The notes: a model not told the origin generated them from the sequence alone. DNA of 42,753 bases from Actinomycetes bacterium (GCA_021787035.1 JAJYMM010000207.1:1-42753); one strand, 5' to 3'. Shown: positions 6,711-15,832, counted from the stretch's first letter. Program-made: numbers and translations.

Positions 6711-8478
6711 CGCCTGTGGTAGTACCTAGATATGGCATTCATCGTCGGCAAGAAGCAGGACGGGAAGACCTACTACTACCTGGCCGAGTCCGCCCGGGTG
6801 GACGGCAAGCCCCGGATCGTCTCCCAGCGCTACCTCGGCTCTGCCGAAGAGATCGCCCAGCGCTTGTCGGAGGCGGGGCCGGGTGAGCCCGACCGCTCCC
6901 GGCATCTCGCGTTCGGCGACATCGCCGCGGCGTGGGAGATGCTCAGACGCCTCGGGGTCGCAGCAATCATCGACGAGGTCGTCGGCTCCCGGCGCGCCGA
7001 CGCTGGGGCGTCGGTCGGGACCTACATCGCGCTCGCGACCTTGAACCGCGTGGTCGATCCGTGCTCGAAGCTCGCCTTCGAGAAGTGGTGGGGGACGACC
7101 GCCGGTGATCGGTGGGTCCGGTTGCCCGCCGGGGCGCTCGACCACCGGCGCTTTTGGGACGCGATGGACGTGATCGGAGAGGAGGACCTCAACGAGATCG
7201 AGCGGCGCATCGTCACCGCTATGGTCGAGCGCTTCGAGATCGACTTGGGTGGTCTCGTCCTCGACATGACGAACTTCGCCACCTGGGTCGACTCGGCGAA
7301 CGAGCGCGCCCCGATCGCCCAACGGGGGCACTCGAAGCAAAAGAGGAACGATCTGCGCACCTGTGGTCTCGGCCTCGTCGTGTCCACCGACGGCGCCGTC
7401 CCACTCGTCAGTCACGCCTACCCGGGGAACAAACCCGACGTCACCCAGTTCGGGGTGATGGTGAAAGAGCTCGTCGCCCGGTTCTCTTCGCTTTTAGGCG
7501 AGGAGGAGACGAGCGCAGCAGAGCGCCTCACCTTGGTCTATGACGCCGGGCAGAACTCAGAGGACAACTACGAGGTCCTCGATGCCTCGGAGTTGCTGCA
7601 CTTCGTCGGCTCCCTACCGCCCTCTGAGCATCCCGAGCTCCTCGCCATTCAAAAGAGCCGCTACAAGGTGGTCGACCAAGAGGCCTTCCCCGGTCTTGTC
7701 GCCTTCGAGACCGAAAAGGTCGTCTTCGGAAAGTTGCGCCGCCTCGTTGTCTGCCACTCAGAGGGGCTGCACCAAAAGCAGTCCCGGGGCTTCTCCCAGG
7801 CTCTCGCCAAGGCCCACCGCCAGCTCTCTGTGGTCGCCGAGCGCCTGGCGCGGGGAAAGACCCACAAGTCGCGCGAGAAGGTGGAGGCCGAGGTGGCCTC
7901 GGTCCTGGCGCCGCGCTGGGTGTCCAGGGTGCTCAGGGCCACCCTCGCCGGCGACTCCCCAAAAGAGCTGCGTCTCGCCTTTCACACCGACGAGAAGGCC
8001 AGGGCCGAACTGGAAGAAGAGATCTTCGGCAAGCGGATCCTGTTCAGCGACAAGACCATCGCGCAGGCCTCGACGCAGGCGATCGTGGGTGACTACCGCT
8101 CCCAAGAGGTCGTCGAGGGCGACTTCCGCCAGATGAAGGACCCGAGCGTCGTCTCGTTCTCTCCCATGCACCACTTCACCGAGCAGAAGATCCGCGTCCA
8201 CATCTTCTACTGCGTGCTCGCGCTCATGGTCGCCAAGCTGATGACCCGAGAGGCCGACCGGGCCGGGATGCACCTGAGCGTGCGAGCGCTGCTCGAAAGC
8301 CTGGCGGGCATCGAAGAGACCCTCCTTCTCTATCAAGGCGAGCGGGGACGCCCCCGTGCACGGCGGATGCTGACCGAGATGGACGCCACCCAGCGGCGCC
8401 TCTACGACCTCTTCGGCCTCGACACCTACGCCCCGATGCGCTGAGGAGGACCGCCGAGTTAGGTACTACACACCAGGG
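6711..8478 (+). mobile_element. IS1634-like (IS4 superfamily) insertion sequence
   Basis: The transposase gene is bounded by short inverted repeats. The left end reads CCTGTGGTAGTACCTA (about 6713-6728). The right end, inverted, reads CCTGGTGTGTAGTACCTA (about 8459-8476), so both share TAGTACCTA preceded by CCTG. The start codon lies only a few bases inside the left repeat. No clear target duplication is visible. The exact outer base is uncertain by a few positions. Confidence 0.75.
6732..8444 (+). CDS. IS1634 family transposase
   Basis: A 570-residue DDE transposase. It begins MAFIVGKKQDGKTYYYLAES, followed by VSQRYLGSAEE, the typical N-terminus of IS1634 proteins. Candidate catalytic residues are the Asp in LVLDMTNF (about 176), the Asp in LVYDAGQNSEDNY (about 270) and the Glu in EVVEGDFRQMKDP (about 460). 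FYCVLALMVAKL follows in the C-terminal helix. The frame is undamaged and of full length. The ATG sits 4 bases from the inverted repeat, so there is almost no leader and transcription may rely on a promoter made by the terminus plus flanking DNA. Confidence 0.93.
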   Translation: MAFIVGKKQDGKTYYYLAESARVDGKPRIVSQRYLGSAEEIAQRLSEAGPGEPDRSRHLAFGDIAAAWEMLRRLGVAAIIDEVVGSRRADAGASVGTYIALATLNRVVDPCSKLAFEKWWGTTAGDRWVRLPAGALDHRRFWDAMDVIGEEDLNEIERRIVTAMVERFEIDLGGLVLDMTNFATWVDSANERAPIAQRGHSKQKRNDLRTCGLGLVVSTDGAVPLVSHAYPGNKPDVTQFGVMVKELVARFSSLLGEEETSAAERLTLVYDAGQNSEDNYEVLDASELLHFVGSLPPSEHPELLAIQKSRYKVVDQEAFPGLVAFETEKVVFGKLRRLVVCHSEGLHQKQSRGFSQALAKAHRQLSVVAERLARGKTHKSREKVEAEVASVLAPRWVSRVLRATLAGDSPKELRLAFHTDEKARAELEEEIFGKRILFSDKTIAQASTQAIVGDYRSQEVVEGDFRQMKDPSVVSFSPMHHFTEQKIRVHIFYCVLALMVAKLMTREADRAGMHLSVRALLESLAGIEETLLLYQGERGRPRARRMLTEMDATQRRLYDLFGLDTYAPMR

Positions 8479-8693
8479 CGACCAAAACCACCCACAACCT
8501 GGGCCAACGTTGCGGTCACGCGGAATAGCCAGGAAGGTTCCGCTAGGTCGAAAACGGCGCGACGAGCGTGCAACGCTCGTAACGAGCTCGTGGGGCTCCT
8601 TGAGCGGTGCTTTCGTCAGCACTCTCCCAGAGGGCTGGCAACGACAGCCGGATAGGCTCCGGGGTCGTGTCAGCTCGCAACCCAACGGACGGC

Positions 8694-9419
8694 ATGGGCT
8701 TTTCCATAACGGTGCTCGGGTCAGACGGCAGCTACCCGGGGCCGGGCGGGGCATGCAGCGGTTACCTCGTGCAGGCCGGGGGCTTTTACACCTGGCTCGA
8801 GGCTGGTCCGGGAACTCTCGCCAACTTGCAGCTCCACGTGCCGCTCGATCGCCTTGATGCCGTCGTGATCAGCCACTGTCATGCGGACCACCGGAGTGAC
8901 TTGGAAAGCCTCTACGTTGCCCTCCGTTACTTCGTGGGGAAGCGGGACTTCCCGGTGTACGCACCCGAGGGCTTGCAGCGCTTGATGCGTGAGGAGCACT
9001 TCGACGGGACGTTCGACTGGCGGGTGATCTCCGACGGTTCGAGCGCTGAGCTCGGGCCGGCACGATGGACCTGGCGGCGGACGGACCACCCCGTAGAGAC
9101 GATGGCGGCCCGTGCACAGCTCGATGGCCGTGCCCTCGGCTACTCGGCCGACACCGGGCCGGCGTGGGAACTGTCTGCCCTTGGGGAGGGCCTCAGCCTC
9201 GCGCTCGTGGAAGCTTCTCTGCCTGCGGCAGCGGAGGGGACCATCCAGCACCTCACCGCTCGCCAGGCCGGGGCCACCGCAGCTGGTGCCGGCGCAGAGC
9301 GCCTGCTCCTCACTCACATTGCCCCTCCTATCGACAGAGAGCGAGCGCGACAACAGGCCGAGGAGGCTTTTGGCGCACCAGTCGACGTGGCGACCGTGGG
9401 CGGGACCTGGCAGATCTAA
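8694..9419 (+). CDS. MBL-fold metallo-hydrolase
   Basis: A 241-residue metallo-beta-lactamase-fold hydrolase. The metal-binding motif HxHxDH is HCHADH at residues 61-66. Later ligands are visible as the Asp in GYSADTGP and the His in LLLTHIAP. The N-terminus MGFSITVLGSDGSYPGPGG resembles the RNase Z-like/ElaC-like small hydrolases found next to rph and rdgB in actinobacteria. That neighbourhood suggests RNA or nucleotide housekeeping, but the substrate is not determined. ATG 8694 is preferred over upstream in-frame starts because it begins right at the family N-terminus. Confidence 0.85.
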   Translation: MGFSITVLGSDGSYPGPGGACSGYLVQAGGFYTWLEAGPGTLANLQLHVPLDRLDAVVISHCHADHRSDLESLYVALRYFVGKRDFPVYAPEGLQRLMREEHFDGTFDWRVISDGSSAELGPARWTWRRTDHPVETMAARAQLDGRALGYSADTGPAWELSALGEGLSLALVEASLPAAAEGTIQHLTARQAGATAAGAGAERLLLTHIAPPIDRERARQQAEEAFGAPVDVATVGGTWQI

Positions 9420-9512
9420 CGGCCACGGCATCGGGCCTCGCCGACCGTAGCCGCTGGCGCGCACCGCGCCGGCAGTGCCTGGCCGGCGCCACCGGGAGGC
9501 TGCCCGACGCCA

Positions 9513-9736
9513 CCGAACCGGCCGTACCGAACCGCCCGGACCGAGCCGCCCGTACCGAGCCGCCCGTACCGAACCGGCCGTACCGAGCCGCCCGTACCGA
9601 ACCGGCCGTACCGAACCGGCCGTACCGAACCGCCCGGACCGAGCCGGCCGTACCGAGCCGGCCGTACCGAACCGCCCGTACCGAGCCGGCCGTACCGAAC
9701 CGCCCGTACCGAGCCGGCCGTACTGAGCCGGCGGTA
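9513..9736. repeat. 14-bp minisatellite, 16 perfect-length units
   Basis: Sixteen back-to-back units of consensus CCGARCCGSCCGTA, all exactly 14 bases with no indels. Variation is almost confined to position 5 (A or G) and position 9 (G or C); units 2 and 9 end in GGA and the last unit is degenerate. The tract fills the gap between the MBL hydrolase stop (9419) and the rph start (9810). The unit length is not a multiple of three, so it is not coding by design. Confidence 0.97.
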
Positions 9737-9809
9737 CGATAGCCCGGCCGGGAGCTCGTGCCCGTGGTTGGCACCGCGGAGCGGCCTCCTTCGGCAATAC
9801 TTGGCGGCC

Positions 9810-10613
9810 ATGGCGTCCCAACAATCGGCTCGAACGCTCCTGGCACGCGCGGACGGGCGAAGGCCCGACCAGCTCAGACCCGTCGCCCTCGAGCGCGACT
9901 TCACTGAATTCGCCCCGGGTTCGGTGCTCGTTCGGATGGGGAGGACAGCGGTCTTGTGCACGGCCTCGTTCTCCGAGGACACACCCCGCTGGATGAAGGG
10001 GAGCGGCAAGGGTTGGGTGACGGCGGAGTATTCCATGCTCCCGGGCTCCTCTCCCGAGCGTGTTGAGCGCGAAGCTGCTCGCGGTCGGCAGTCGGGTCGC
10101 ACTCAGGAGATCCAGAGGCTGATCGGCAGGAGCCTCCGGGCGGTCACCGACCTTGTGGTCCTCGGGGAGAGACAGGTCACTTTGGACTGCGACGTGCTCC
10201 AAGCCGACGGTGGGACCCGGACTGCGAGCATCGTCGGCGCGTGGGTGGCACTCCATGACGCCTGTAGCCGGATGCTCTCGGCGGGCCTGCTAGCCGCCCA
10301 CCCGGTGAAGGAGGGCTGCGCTGCCGTCTCGGTCGGTGTTGTCAACGGGACGCCGCTCCTCGACCTCGCGTACGTTGAGGACTCGGTGGCGGAGGTTGAC
10401 ATGAACGTGGTCATGACCAGCTCGGGCCGCCTGGTGGAGGTGCAGGGCACGGCCGAGGGAGCACCGTTTTCGCGTTCGGACCTCGACGAGATGCTCTCGC
10501 TCGCCGGCGAGGGGATCAAGTCCCTACTGAGCGAGCAAGCACAGGTGGTGGCCGTCCCGCCCTCTCGGCGCGACACGGGGAGCGCGGCCAAGCAGAAGGG
10601 TGGAAAGGGCTGA
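9810..10613 (+). CDS. rph: ribonuclease PH
   Basis: A phosphorolytic 3'-5' exoribonuclease that trims tRNA 3' ends. From ATG 9810 it has 267 residues. The N-terminal signature [13 protein letters not shown] is followed by [16 protein letters not shown], then [22 protein letters not shown] and [19 protein letters not shown], which make up the phosphate- and RNA-binding core. An in-frame TTG at 9768 would add 14 residues not typical of the family. The stop overlaps the putative rdgB start. The promoter would have to lie in or beyond the 14-bp repeat tract, unless the gene is co-transcribed with the MBL hydrolase. Confidence 0.95.
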   Translation: MASQQSARTLLARADGRRPDQLRPVALERDFTEFAPGSVLVRMGRTAVLCTASFSEDTPRWMKGSGKGWVTAEYSMLPGSSPERVEREAARGRQSGRTQEIQRLIGRSLRAVTDLVVLGERQVTLDCDVLQADGGTRTASIVGAWVALHDACSRMLSAGLLAAHPVKEGCAAVSVGVVNGTPLLDLAYVEDSVAEVDMNVVMTSSGRLVEVQGTAEGAPFSRSDLDEMLSLAGEGIKSLLSEQAQVVAVPPSRRDTGSAAKQKGGKG

Positions 10614-11251
10614 GCACCGAAAGCGCAAAAGCGCAGGACCGGTTCGTCCTCGCGACAACCAACCTCAACAAGGCGCGAGAGATCCGTGAGATCTTCTCGG
10701 TGGCCAGTGCCAACGTTGAGCTTCTCGACCGACCCGCTGGCGTTCCGGAGGTGGAGGAAACAGAGGACAGCCTCACCGGCAACGCCCGTAAGAAGGCTGC
10801 GGCCCTCGTCGCGGCCACGGGCCTCCCCGCTATCGCGGAGGACACGGGTATAGAAGTCAGTGCGCTTGGGGGGGCGCCAGGCGTGCGTTCGGCGCGCTAT
10901 GCGGGGGAACCGCCTGACGACGAGGCAAACGTGGACCGCGTCTTGGCCGAGCTTCGCGACATGGCGCTCGATTCGCCCGAAGAGCGCCGCGCCCGCTTCG
11001 TGACCGTCGCCGTTGCGCAGTGGCCAGGAGGCAAAGAGCTGGTGACGGAGGGTGTCGTGGAGGGGTGGGTCGCGCCGGAGCGCCGGGGGGCCGGAGGGTT
11101 CGGTTACGACCCAGTCTTCGTGCCGGACGAAGGAGACGGCCGGACGTTCGGCGAGATGGAGGAATCGTCCCCCGGCTCTAAGCACTTGCTTTCGCACCGG
11201 GGGCGGGCTTTCAGGGCCCTTGCGGCCTTGCTCGTGCGAGGCCCCGCCTGA
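10610..11251 (+). CDS. rdgB: RdgB/HAM1 family XTP/dITP pyrophosphatase
   Basis: This house-cleaning enzyme hydrolyses dITP, XTP and similar non-canonical nucleotides to monophosphates. The substrate loop [14 protein letters not shown] lies at the N-terminus. [18 protein letters not shown] carries the catalytic Asp and the metal site, and GGFGYDPVF and SHRGRAF close the purine pocket. The first ATG (10700) would remove TTNLNK, so it cannot be the start. No ATG, GTG or TTG exists in frame before that motif. The best remaining candidate is CTG 10610, 9 bases after GAAGGG, overlapping the rph stop as CTGA. That gives 213 residues. The function is certain, the start codon is inferred. Confidence 0.9.
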   Translation: MSTESAKAQDRFVLATTNLNKAREIREIFSVASANVELLDRPAGVPEVEETEDSLTGNARKKAAALVAATGLPAIAEDTGIEVSALGGAPGVRSARYAGEPPDDEANVDRVLAELRDMALDSPEERRARFVTVAVAQWPGGKELVTEGVVEGWVAPERRGAGGFGYDPVFVPDEGDGRTFGEMEESSPGSKHLLSHRGRAFRALAALLVRGPA

Positions 11252-11373
11252 GCTCCCTGCTGGGGCCGCGCCTGAGCGTCCCGTACTAGCGAGGCCGCCA
11301 GCCGGCTCGGGTAGGGGACAAGGTTCTTCGGTCACGGAAGGGCCGGTCCGGGGCGGGGCGCGACAATGTATGG

Positions 11374-12729
11374 ATGAGCGCGTCCGACGGCCCGCCGGCG
11401 GACGGTGTACGCCAGTCGCTTGCGAGCGGCGACAACGAGGGTCGGCAAGCCCCAAACGTCAATGACGCGGTGGAGGGCAACGGCACCGCCGGAGACGGCC
11501 TGAGCAGCCACGCGACCAAGGCAATGGGCGAAGAAAAGACAGAAAAAAAGGGCGAAGCGACGGCGGCGCGGAAGCGGCGCCGGCACTGGTTGCCCCATAC
11601 GATACGCCGGCTCGCCGAACTGCTCGCGCTCGGTTTCGTCGTGGAGTACCTGGTGGTGCCGCAGATCAGCGGCACCCATCAGGCGATCCACGTCCTCGCA
11701 TCGGTCAACCCTTTCCTCCCCGTCGCGGGCCTGGTCCTGGAGGCTCTTTGCCTCGTTGCCTATTTCCAGCTAACGCGCTCGCTGGTACCGAAGGGCTCCG
11801 ACCCGGGTTTCGCCACCACGTCGCGCATCCAGCTGTCGACGCTCGGCCTTGGCCACTGCGTCCCGGGGGGCAACGCGGTTGCCTACTCCCTCGGGTACCG
11901 GCTCCTCATGAAGGCTGGCGTCGGTGGCGCGGACACGGGTTTTACCCTCTCGACACTGGGGCTCGGTTCGGCGGTCGTGCTGAACGCGATCTTCATTGCC
12001 GCGTTGGTGGCGTCGGTGCCTCTTTATGGGTTCCATCTCGTGTACTCGTCGGTGGCGCTCGCTGGCCTGCTCCTCATGGGTGTAGTGGCTGGCCTCGTCG
12101 TGCTGCTCACCAAGGGCGACCAACGTGCCACGCGCTTGCTTCGCGCTCTCGGGACGAGGATTCCCTACCTGCACCCTGAAACGCTGCCCATGCTCTTCTC
12201 GCAGCTCGTCTCGAGGGTGCGCGAGCTGTCGCGTGACCGGCGACGGATGTGGGTCGCACTGGGGTACGCCGTCGCCAACTGGCTGCTTGACGCCGCGTCG
12301 CTGTTCGTTTTCGTTGGCGCCTTCGGCCACTGGATGGAACCCGTGGGGTTGCTCGTCGCCTACGGCGTCGGGACCATAGCGGCGGCGCTACCTATAACGC
12401 CCGGCGGCCTCGGCGTAGTGGAGGCGGGTGTGACAAGCGTCCTCATCGCGCTCGGTACGCCACGGGGGATCGCCATCTGGGGTGTGCTGGGTTGGCGCCT
12501 CGTGAACTTTTGGCTGCCGATCCCCGTAGGCGGCTTGGCCTACCTTTCGATCCTCGTCCACCCTCCCGCGGAATCTCAAGAGGGCCTCGCGGCGCGCCGA
12601 GCGCTGTGGCGGGAGCGCTGGCGGCGCACGGCCGAGTTCTTCGCGACGGGTAAGACAGCGGAGGTCCTGACCGAGCTCGAAGACGAGATGGACGAGGACT
12701 TGAAAAGAGAGGTGGGCGCCCGCGGGTGA
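11374..12729 (+). CDS. UPF0104/YbhN-like flippase-fold membrane protein
   Basis: A 451-residue integral membrane protein of the lysylphosphatidylglycerol synthase transmembrane-region family (YbhN, AglD and MprF N-domain relatives). Residues 1-70 are polar and cytoplasmic, with a KRRRH cluster. Seven or eight hydrophobic segments follow from about residue 85 to 400. The conserved motif PITPGGLGVVEAG (about 345) is diagnostic. The acidic tail ELEDEMDEDLKRE is cytoplasmic. Relatives are linked to lipid or lipid-linked sugar movement. Its place just before the sugar operon at 12.85 kb fits such a role but does not prove it. Confidence 0.8.
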   Translation: MSASDGPPADGVRQSLASGDNEGRQAPNVNDAVEGNGTAGDGLSSHATKAMGEEKTEKKGEATAARKRRRHWLPHTIRRLAELLALGFVVEYLVVPQISGTHQAIHVLASVNPFLPVAGLVLEALCLVAYFQLTRSLVPKGSDPGFATTSRIQLSTLGLGHCVPGGNAVAYSLGYRLLMKAGVGGADTGFTLSTLGLGSAVVLNAIFIAALVASVPLYGFHLVYSSVALAGLLLMGVVAGLVVLLTKGDQRATRLLRALGTRIPYLHPETLPMLFSQLVSRVRELSRDRRRMWVALGYAVANWLLDAASLFVFVGAFGHWMEPVGLLVAYGVGTIAAALPITPGGLGVVEAGVTSVLIALGTPRGIAIWGVLGWRLVNFWLPIPVGGLAYLSILVHPPAESQEGLAARRALWRERWRRTAEFFATGKTAEVLTELEDEMDEDLKREVGARG

Positions 12730-12739
12730 ACTCCCGCGG
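12720..12739 (+). terminator. possible hairpin over the stop codon of the YbhN-like gene
   Basis: CCGCGGG and CCCGCGG pair around a 6-base loop that includes the TGA stop. A T-rich stretch is lacking, so terminator function is weakly supported. Confidence 0.3.
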
Positions 12740-12873
12740 TTCTGGGCCCCACCAGGTCGTCTGCTAGGCTCCTGGGAGCCGTCGGCGGGTTCGGTTGTTT
12801 TGTAAGAGCGCCGGGCACGGACTGGCGCACAGCTCACCAAGGAGCCTGGAGAGATGGGTTTCGAACTTGACGT

Positions 12874-14046
12874 GTGGTGGTCGGGGGCTGCGGCCACGTC
12901 GGGCTACCGTTGGCGCTCGCCTTTGCCGACCGGGGCCTTGCCGTGGGTATCTACGACATCGACCCTGCTGCTGTGGCAAAGGTCTCGTCTGGGACCATGC
13001 CTTTTGACGAGCCGGGCGCGCCAGAGGTGCTTGGCCGCGTCCTTGCTGCGGGAAGGCTCGAGGTCACCGCTGACCCCTCGGTTGTCGCGCGCGCCGAGCA
13101 CGTCATAGTCGTCGTCGGCACCCCGGTTGACGAGCACCTGAACCCAGACCCTCAGGTCGTGCCCGCGGCCGTGGGGGCCCTTGCCCCCCATCTGCGCCGG
13201 GGCCAGCTCCTCGTGCTCAGGAGCACCGTCTTCCCCGGCGTGACCGAGCTCGTCGAGCGGCGGGTGGCGGAAATGGGCATTGGGGTGGAAGTCGCTTTCT
13301 GCCCCGAGCGCATCGCCGAGGGCAAGGCGTTCCCGGAGCTGTTCGAGCTTCCCCAGATCATCTCGGCCCGCACCCCCGGGCCCCTTGGGCGCGCCCGCAA
13401 GCTCTTCGAGGCGCTCACCACCGAGACGGTCGCGATGGCCCCCGAGGAGGCCGAGCTCGCCAAGCTGTTCACAAATACCTACCGGTACCTGAAGTTCGCT
13501 CTCGCCAACCAGCTCTACATGATGGCCAACGACTTCGGCCTCGATTACGAGCACATACGAGCCGGGCTCACCCACAACTACCCCCGTGCTGCCGACCTGC
13601 CGGCGGCGGGCTTCGCGGCCGGGCCGTGCCTGCTCAAAGACACCATGCAGCTCGCCGCGTTCAACAACAACAACTTCGTGCTCGGCCACGCCGCCATGAT
13701 GGTTAACGAGGGCTTGCCGCTTTACGTAGTTGACCGCCTGGCACGCCGCTACGACCTCACGACGATGACCGTCGGGATATTGGGCATGGCCTTCAAGGGC
13801 GAGAGCGACGACATCCGCTCCTCGCTCGCCTACAAGCTGAAGCGGATCCTGCGTTTCAAGGCGGGCACCGTGCTTTGCACCGACCCCTACGTGCACACGG
13901 ACCCCAATTTGGTGCCAGAGCCAGAGGTGCTCGAGCGCTCCGACCTGCTCGTGGTCGGCGCCCCCCACCGTCGTTACGCCAACCTGGCGACTGACAAGCC
14001 GGTAGTCGACATATGGGGCGTACGAGGTGGAGGGGTCGGGGTATGA
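12874..14046 (+). CDS. UDP-sugar dehydrogenase (WecC/UDP-ManNAc dehydrogenase type), N-terminus probably frameshifted
   Basis: An NAD-dependent four-electron dehydrogenase that would oxidise a nucleotide sugar to its uronate. The Rossmann motif GGCGHVGLPLA is at the very start. The catalytic Cys is about residue 252 in GPCLLKD. RSTVFPGVTE, CPERIAEGKA and LGMAFKGESDDIRSS are typical of the family. The annotated GTG at 12874 has no good ribosome site. An ATG at 12854, preceded by AAGGAG at 12839-12844, opens MGFELDV in another frame. Restoring one G in the GTG run at about 12872-12879 would join them as MGFELDVVVVGGCGH. I infer a one-base deletion or sequencing error. The stop overlaps the next start (ATGA). 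Confidence 0.88.
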   Translation: MVVGGCGHVGLPLALAFADRGLAVGIYDIDPAAVAKVSSGTMPFDEPGAPEVLGRVLAAGRLEVTADPSVVARAEHVIVVVGTPVDEHLNPDPQVVPAAVGALAPHLRRGQLLVLRSTVFPGVTELVERRVAEMGIGVEVAFCPERIAEGKAFPELFELPQIISARTPGPLGRARKLFEALTTETVAMAPEEAELAKLFTNTYRYLKFALANQLYMMANDFGLDYEHIRAGLTHNYPRAADLPAAGFAAGPCLLKDTMQLAAFNNNNFVLGHAAMMVNEGLPLYVVDRLARRYDLTTMTVGILGMAFKGESDDIRSSLAYKLKRILRFKAGTVLCTDPYVHTDPNLVPEPEVLERSDLLVVGAPHRRYANLATDKPVVDIWGVRGGGVGV

Positions 14047-14810
14047 AGCCCCGCGTCTCGGTCGTAATAACAGCTCGGGAGGAGGGAGAGGCGATCGGCC
14101 TCGCCCTGTCGAGGGTCGCCGAGTCGGTCAAGCTCCCCTGTGAGATCCTGGTGGTCTGTGATTCTCCCGACGACACCACCGTCCCCTGGGTGGAAAAGTA
14201 CGCCCGCGAGGACGAGAGGGTGCGGGTCATAATTAATACCTATGGGCCCGGCCCTGCCCGAGCGATCCGCGCCGGTTTTGACGCCGCCGCCGCCGACGTG
14301 GTGGTCGTCACGATGGCCGACGGTTGTGACGACCCCCAGCAGATCGACCAACTGACGCGTCTGGTGGAGCGTGGGGTGGTCGTGGCCGCCGCGTCTCGCT
14401 ACTCTAAGGGCGGCCAGCAGGTGGGCGGGCCGTTCCTGAAGGGCCTCATGTCGCGCACCGCGGGGGCTTCGCTCAAGATTTTGGCGCGCGTGGGCACCTG
14501 GGACCCGACCAATTCGTTCAAGGCTTACGACCGCCATTTTGTGGAGGAGGTGGGCATCGACAGCGACAAGGGCTTCGAGGTGGGCCTCGAGCTCGTGGCC
14601 AAGGCCCGCCGCCTGCGCCGCCCGGTCGCCGAGGTGCCGACCATCTGGCTCGACCGGACCTTCGGCGTCTCGCATTTCAATATTGCCAAGTGGCTGCCCG
14701 AGTACTTGCGCTGGTACGGGTTTGCCTTCGGCCCGCGCCTGGACGTCCAGCAGATGCGGCGGCTGCTCGACTCGAAGGGGCGGAGCGCGAACGAGAAAGG
14801 AGAAAGGTGA
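14043..14810 (+). CDS. family 2 glycosyltransferase (dolichyl-phosphate-mannose-synthase-like)
   Basis: This 255-residue GT-A enzyme transfers a sugar from a nucleotide donor, probably to a polyprenyl phosphate or a lipid-linked acceptor. RVSVVITAREEGEAIG opens the fold, CDSPDD and TMADGCDD carry the metal and nucleotide acidic residues, and GTWDPTNSFKAYDR is the acceptor-side motif seen in DPM1-like proteins. There are no membrane helices after the catalytic domain. ATG 14043 overlaps the dehydrogenase stop; the upstream in-frame extension (from 14013) is inside that gene and rejected. The stop overlaps the epimerase GTG. Sugar specificity is unknown. Confidence 0.88.
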   Translation: MKPRVSVVITAREEGEAIGLALSRVAESVKLPCEILVVCDSPDDTTVPWVEKYAREDERVRVIINTYGPGPARAIRAGFDAAAADVVVVTMADGCDDPQQIDQLTRLVERGVVVAAASRYSKGGQQVGGPFLKGLMSRTAGASLKILARVGTWDPTNSFKAYDRHFVEEVGIDSDKGFEVGLELVAKARRLRRPVAEVPTIWLDRTFGVSHFNIAKWLPEYLRWYGFAFGPRLDVQQMRRLLDSKGRSANEKGER

Positions 14811-15832
14811 CGACTGTAGTGGTGACCGGCGCTGCCGGTTTTATCGGGGGCTACGTGGTGGAGGAGCTCCTCCAGCGGGGCTACGAGGTGGTCGGGGTCG
14901 ATAACTATTCAAAGTACGGCCCCGTAAAGAAGTCCTACGACTCGCACCCCAATTACACCTTCGTCGAGGGCGACTGCCGCGACGAAGCGATGCTCGAGGA
15001 CCTGCTGGCGGGTGCCGACCACTTCATCGCCGGCGCGGCGATGATCGGGGGGATTTCCTATTTCCACACCTATGCCTACGACCTGCTTGCGACCAACGAG
15101 AGGATCATGGCTTCATCGGTGGACGCAGCGATAGCCGCCTTCAAGCAAGGCCGGTTGCGCAAGGTCACCTACATGAGCTCCTCGATGGTCTTCGAATCGA
15201 CCGACCACTGGCCCTCGGTCGAGGGGGACGAGCGAAAGGTGCCGCCTCCACTGTCGTCCTACGGGTTCCAGAAGCTGGCGGTAGAGTACTTCGCCCGGGC
15301 GGCTTGGGAACAGTACAAGGTGCCCTACACGATCATAAGGCCCTTCAACTGCGTCGGCGTGGGAGAGGGCCGTGCCCTAGGAGACGTCGAGGTGGCTTCC
15401 GGGAACGTCAAACTGGCCATGAGCCATGTCGTGCCCGACCTTGTGCAGAAGGTCCTGAAGGGCCAGGACCCTCTCCACATCTTGGGTGACGGCTCGCAGG
15501 TTAGGCACTACACTTACGGAGGGGACCTCGCTCGGGGGGTGGTGATGGCAATGGAGGCCGACACCGCAATGAACGAGGACTTCAACCTTTCGACAACGAC
15601 TTCTACGACCGTCCTCGAGCTGGCGGAGCTCATCTGGCACAAGGTGAAGGGTACGGACGAGCCTCTCCGCTACGTGAGCGACCCGCCCTTCGAGCACGAC
15701 GTCCAAAAGCGGGTGCCGTCGGTCGACAAGGCCAAGCGCGTGCTCGGTTTCGAAGCCACCACCAGCCTTGACCAGATGCTCGACGAGGTCATCCCCTGGG
15801 TGGAAAAAGCGCTTAGCGAAGGGGTTATCTGA
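14807..15832 (+). CDS. NAD-dependent epimerase/dehydratase
   Basis: A 341-residue extended SDR acting on nucleotide sugars. The NAD motif TGAAGFIGG is at residues 7-15. Ser in YMSSSMVFE and the Tyr/Lys pair in SSYGFQKLAVEY form the active site, and IIRPFNCVGVGEG and VRHYTYGGDLARG are typical of UDP-glucose/GDP-sugar epimerases. GTG 14807 overlaps the GT2 stop (GTGA), with a good site, GAAAGGAG, at 14794-14801. Together with the dehydrogenase and GT2 this forms a compact operon for making and transferring a modified sugar. Exact reaction (4-epimerase, decarboxylase or dehydratase) is open. Confidence 0.9.
   Translation: MTTVVVTGAAGFIGGYVVEELLQRGYEVVGVDNYSKYGPVKKSYDSHPNYTFVEGDCRDEAMLEDLLAGADHFIAGAAMIGGISYFHTYAYDLLATNERIMASSVDAAIAAFKQGRLRKVTYMSSSMVFESTDHWPSVEGDERKVPPPLSSYGFQKLAVEYFARAAWEQYKVPYTIIRPFNCVGVGEGRALGDVEVASGNVKLAMSHVVPDLVQKVLKGQDPLHILGDGSQVRHYTYGGDLARGVVMAMEADTAMNEDFNLSTTTSTTVLELAELIWHKVKGTDEPLRYVSDPPFEHDVQKRVPSVDKAKRVLGFEATTSLDQMLDEVIPWVEKALSEGVI

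Noticed and set aside
9513-9736. The 14-bp array as a CRISPR or coding repeat
   Set aside because: There are no spacers, the unit is too short for CRISPR, and 14 is not a multiple of three, so no frame is kept by design.
8721-11455. Long minus-strand open frames opposite the MBL, rph and rdgB genes
   Set aside because: They are shadows caused by high GC content; the plus-strand proteins have clear catalytic motifs and the minus ones have none.
12904-13968. 354-residue minus-strand frame opposite the dehydrogenase
   Set aside because: No motif, and it lies fully within a gene with a complete active site on the other strand.
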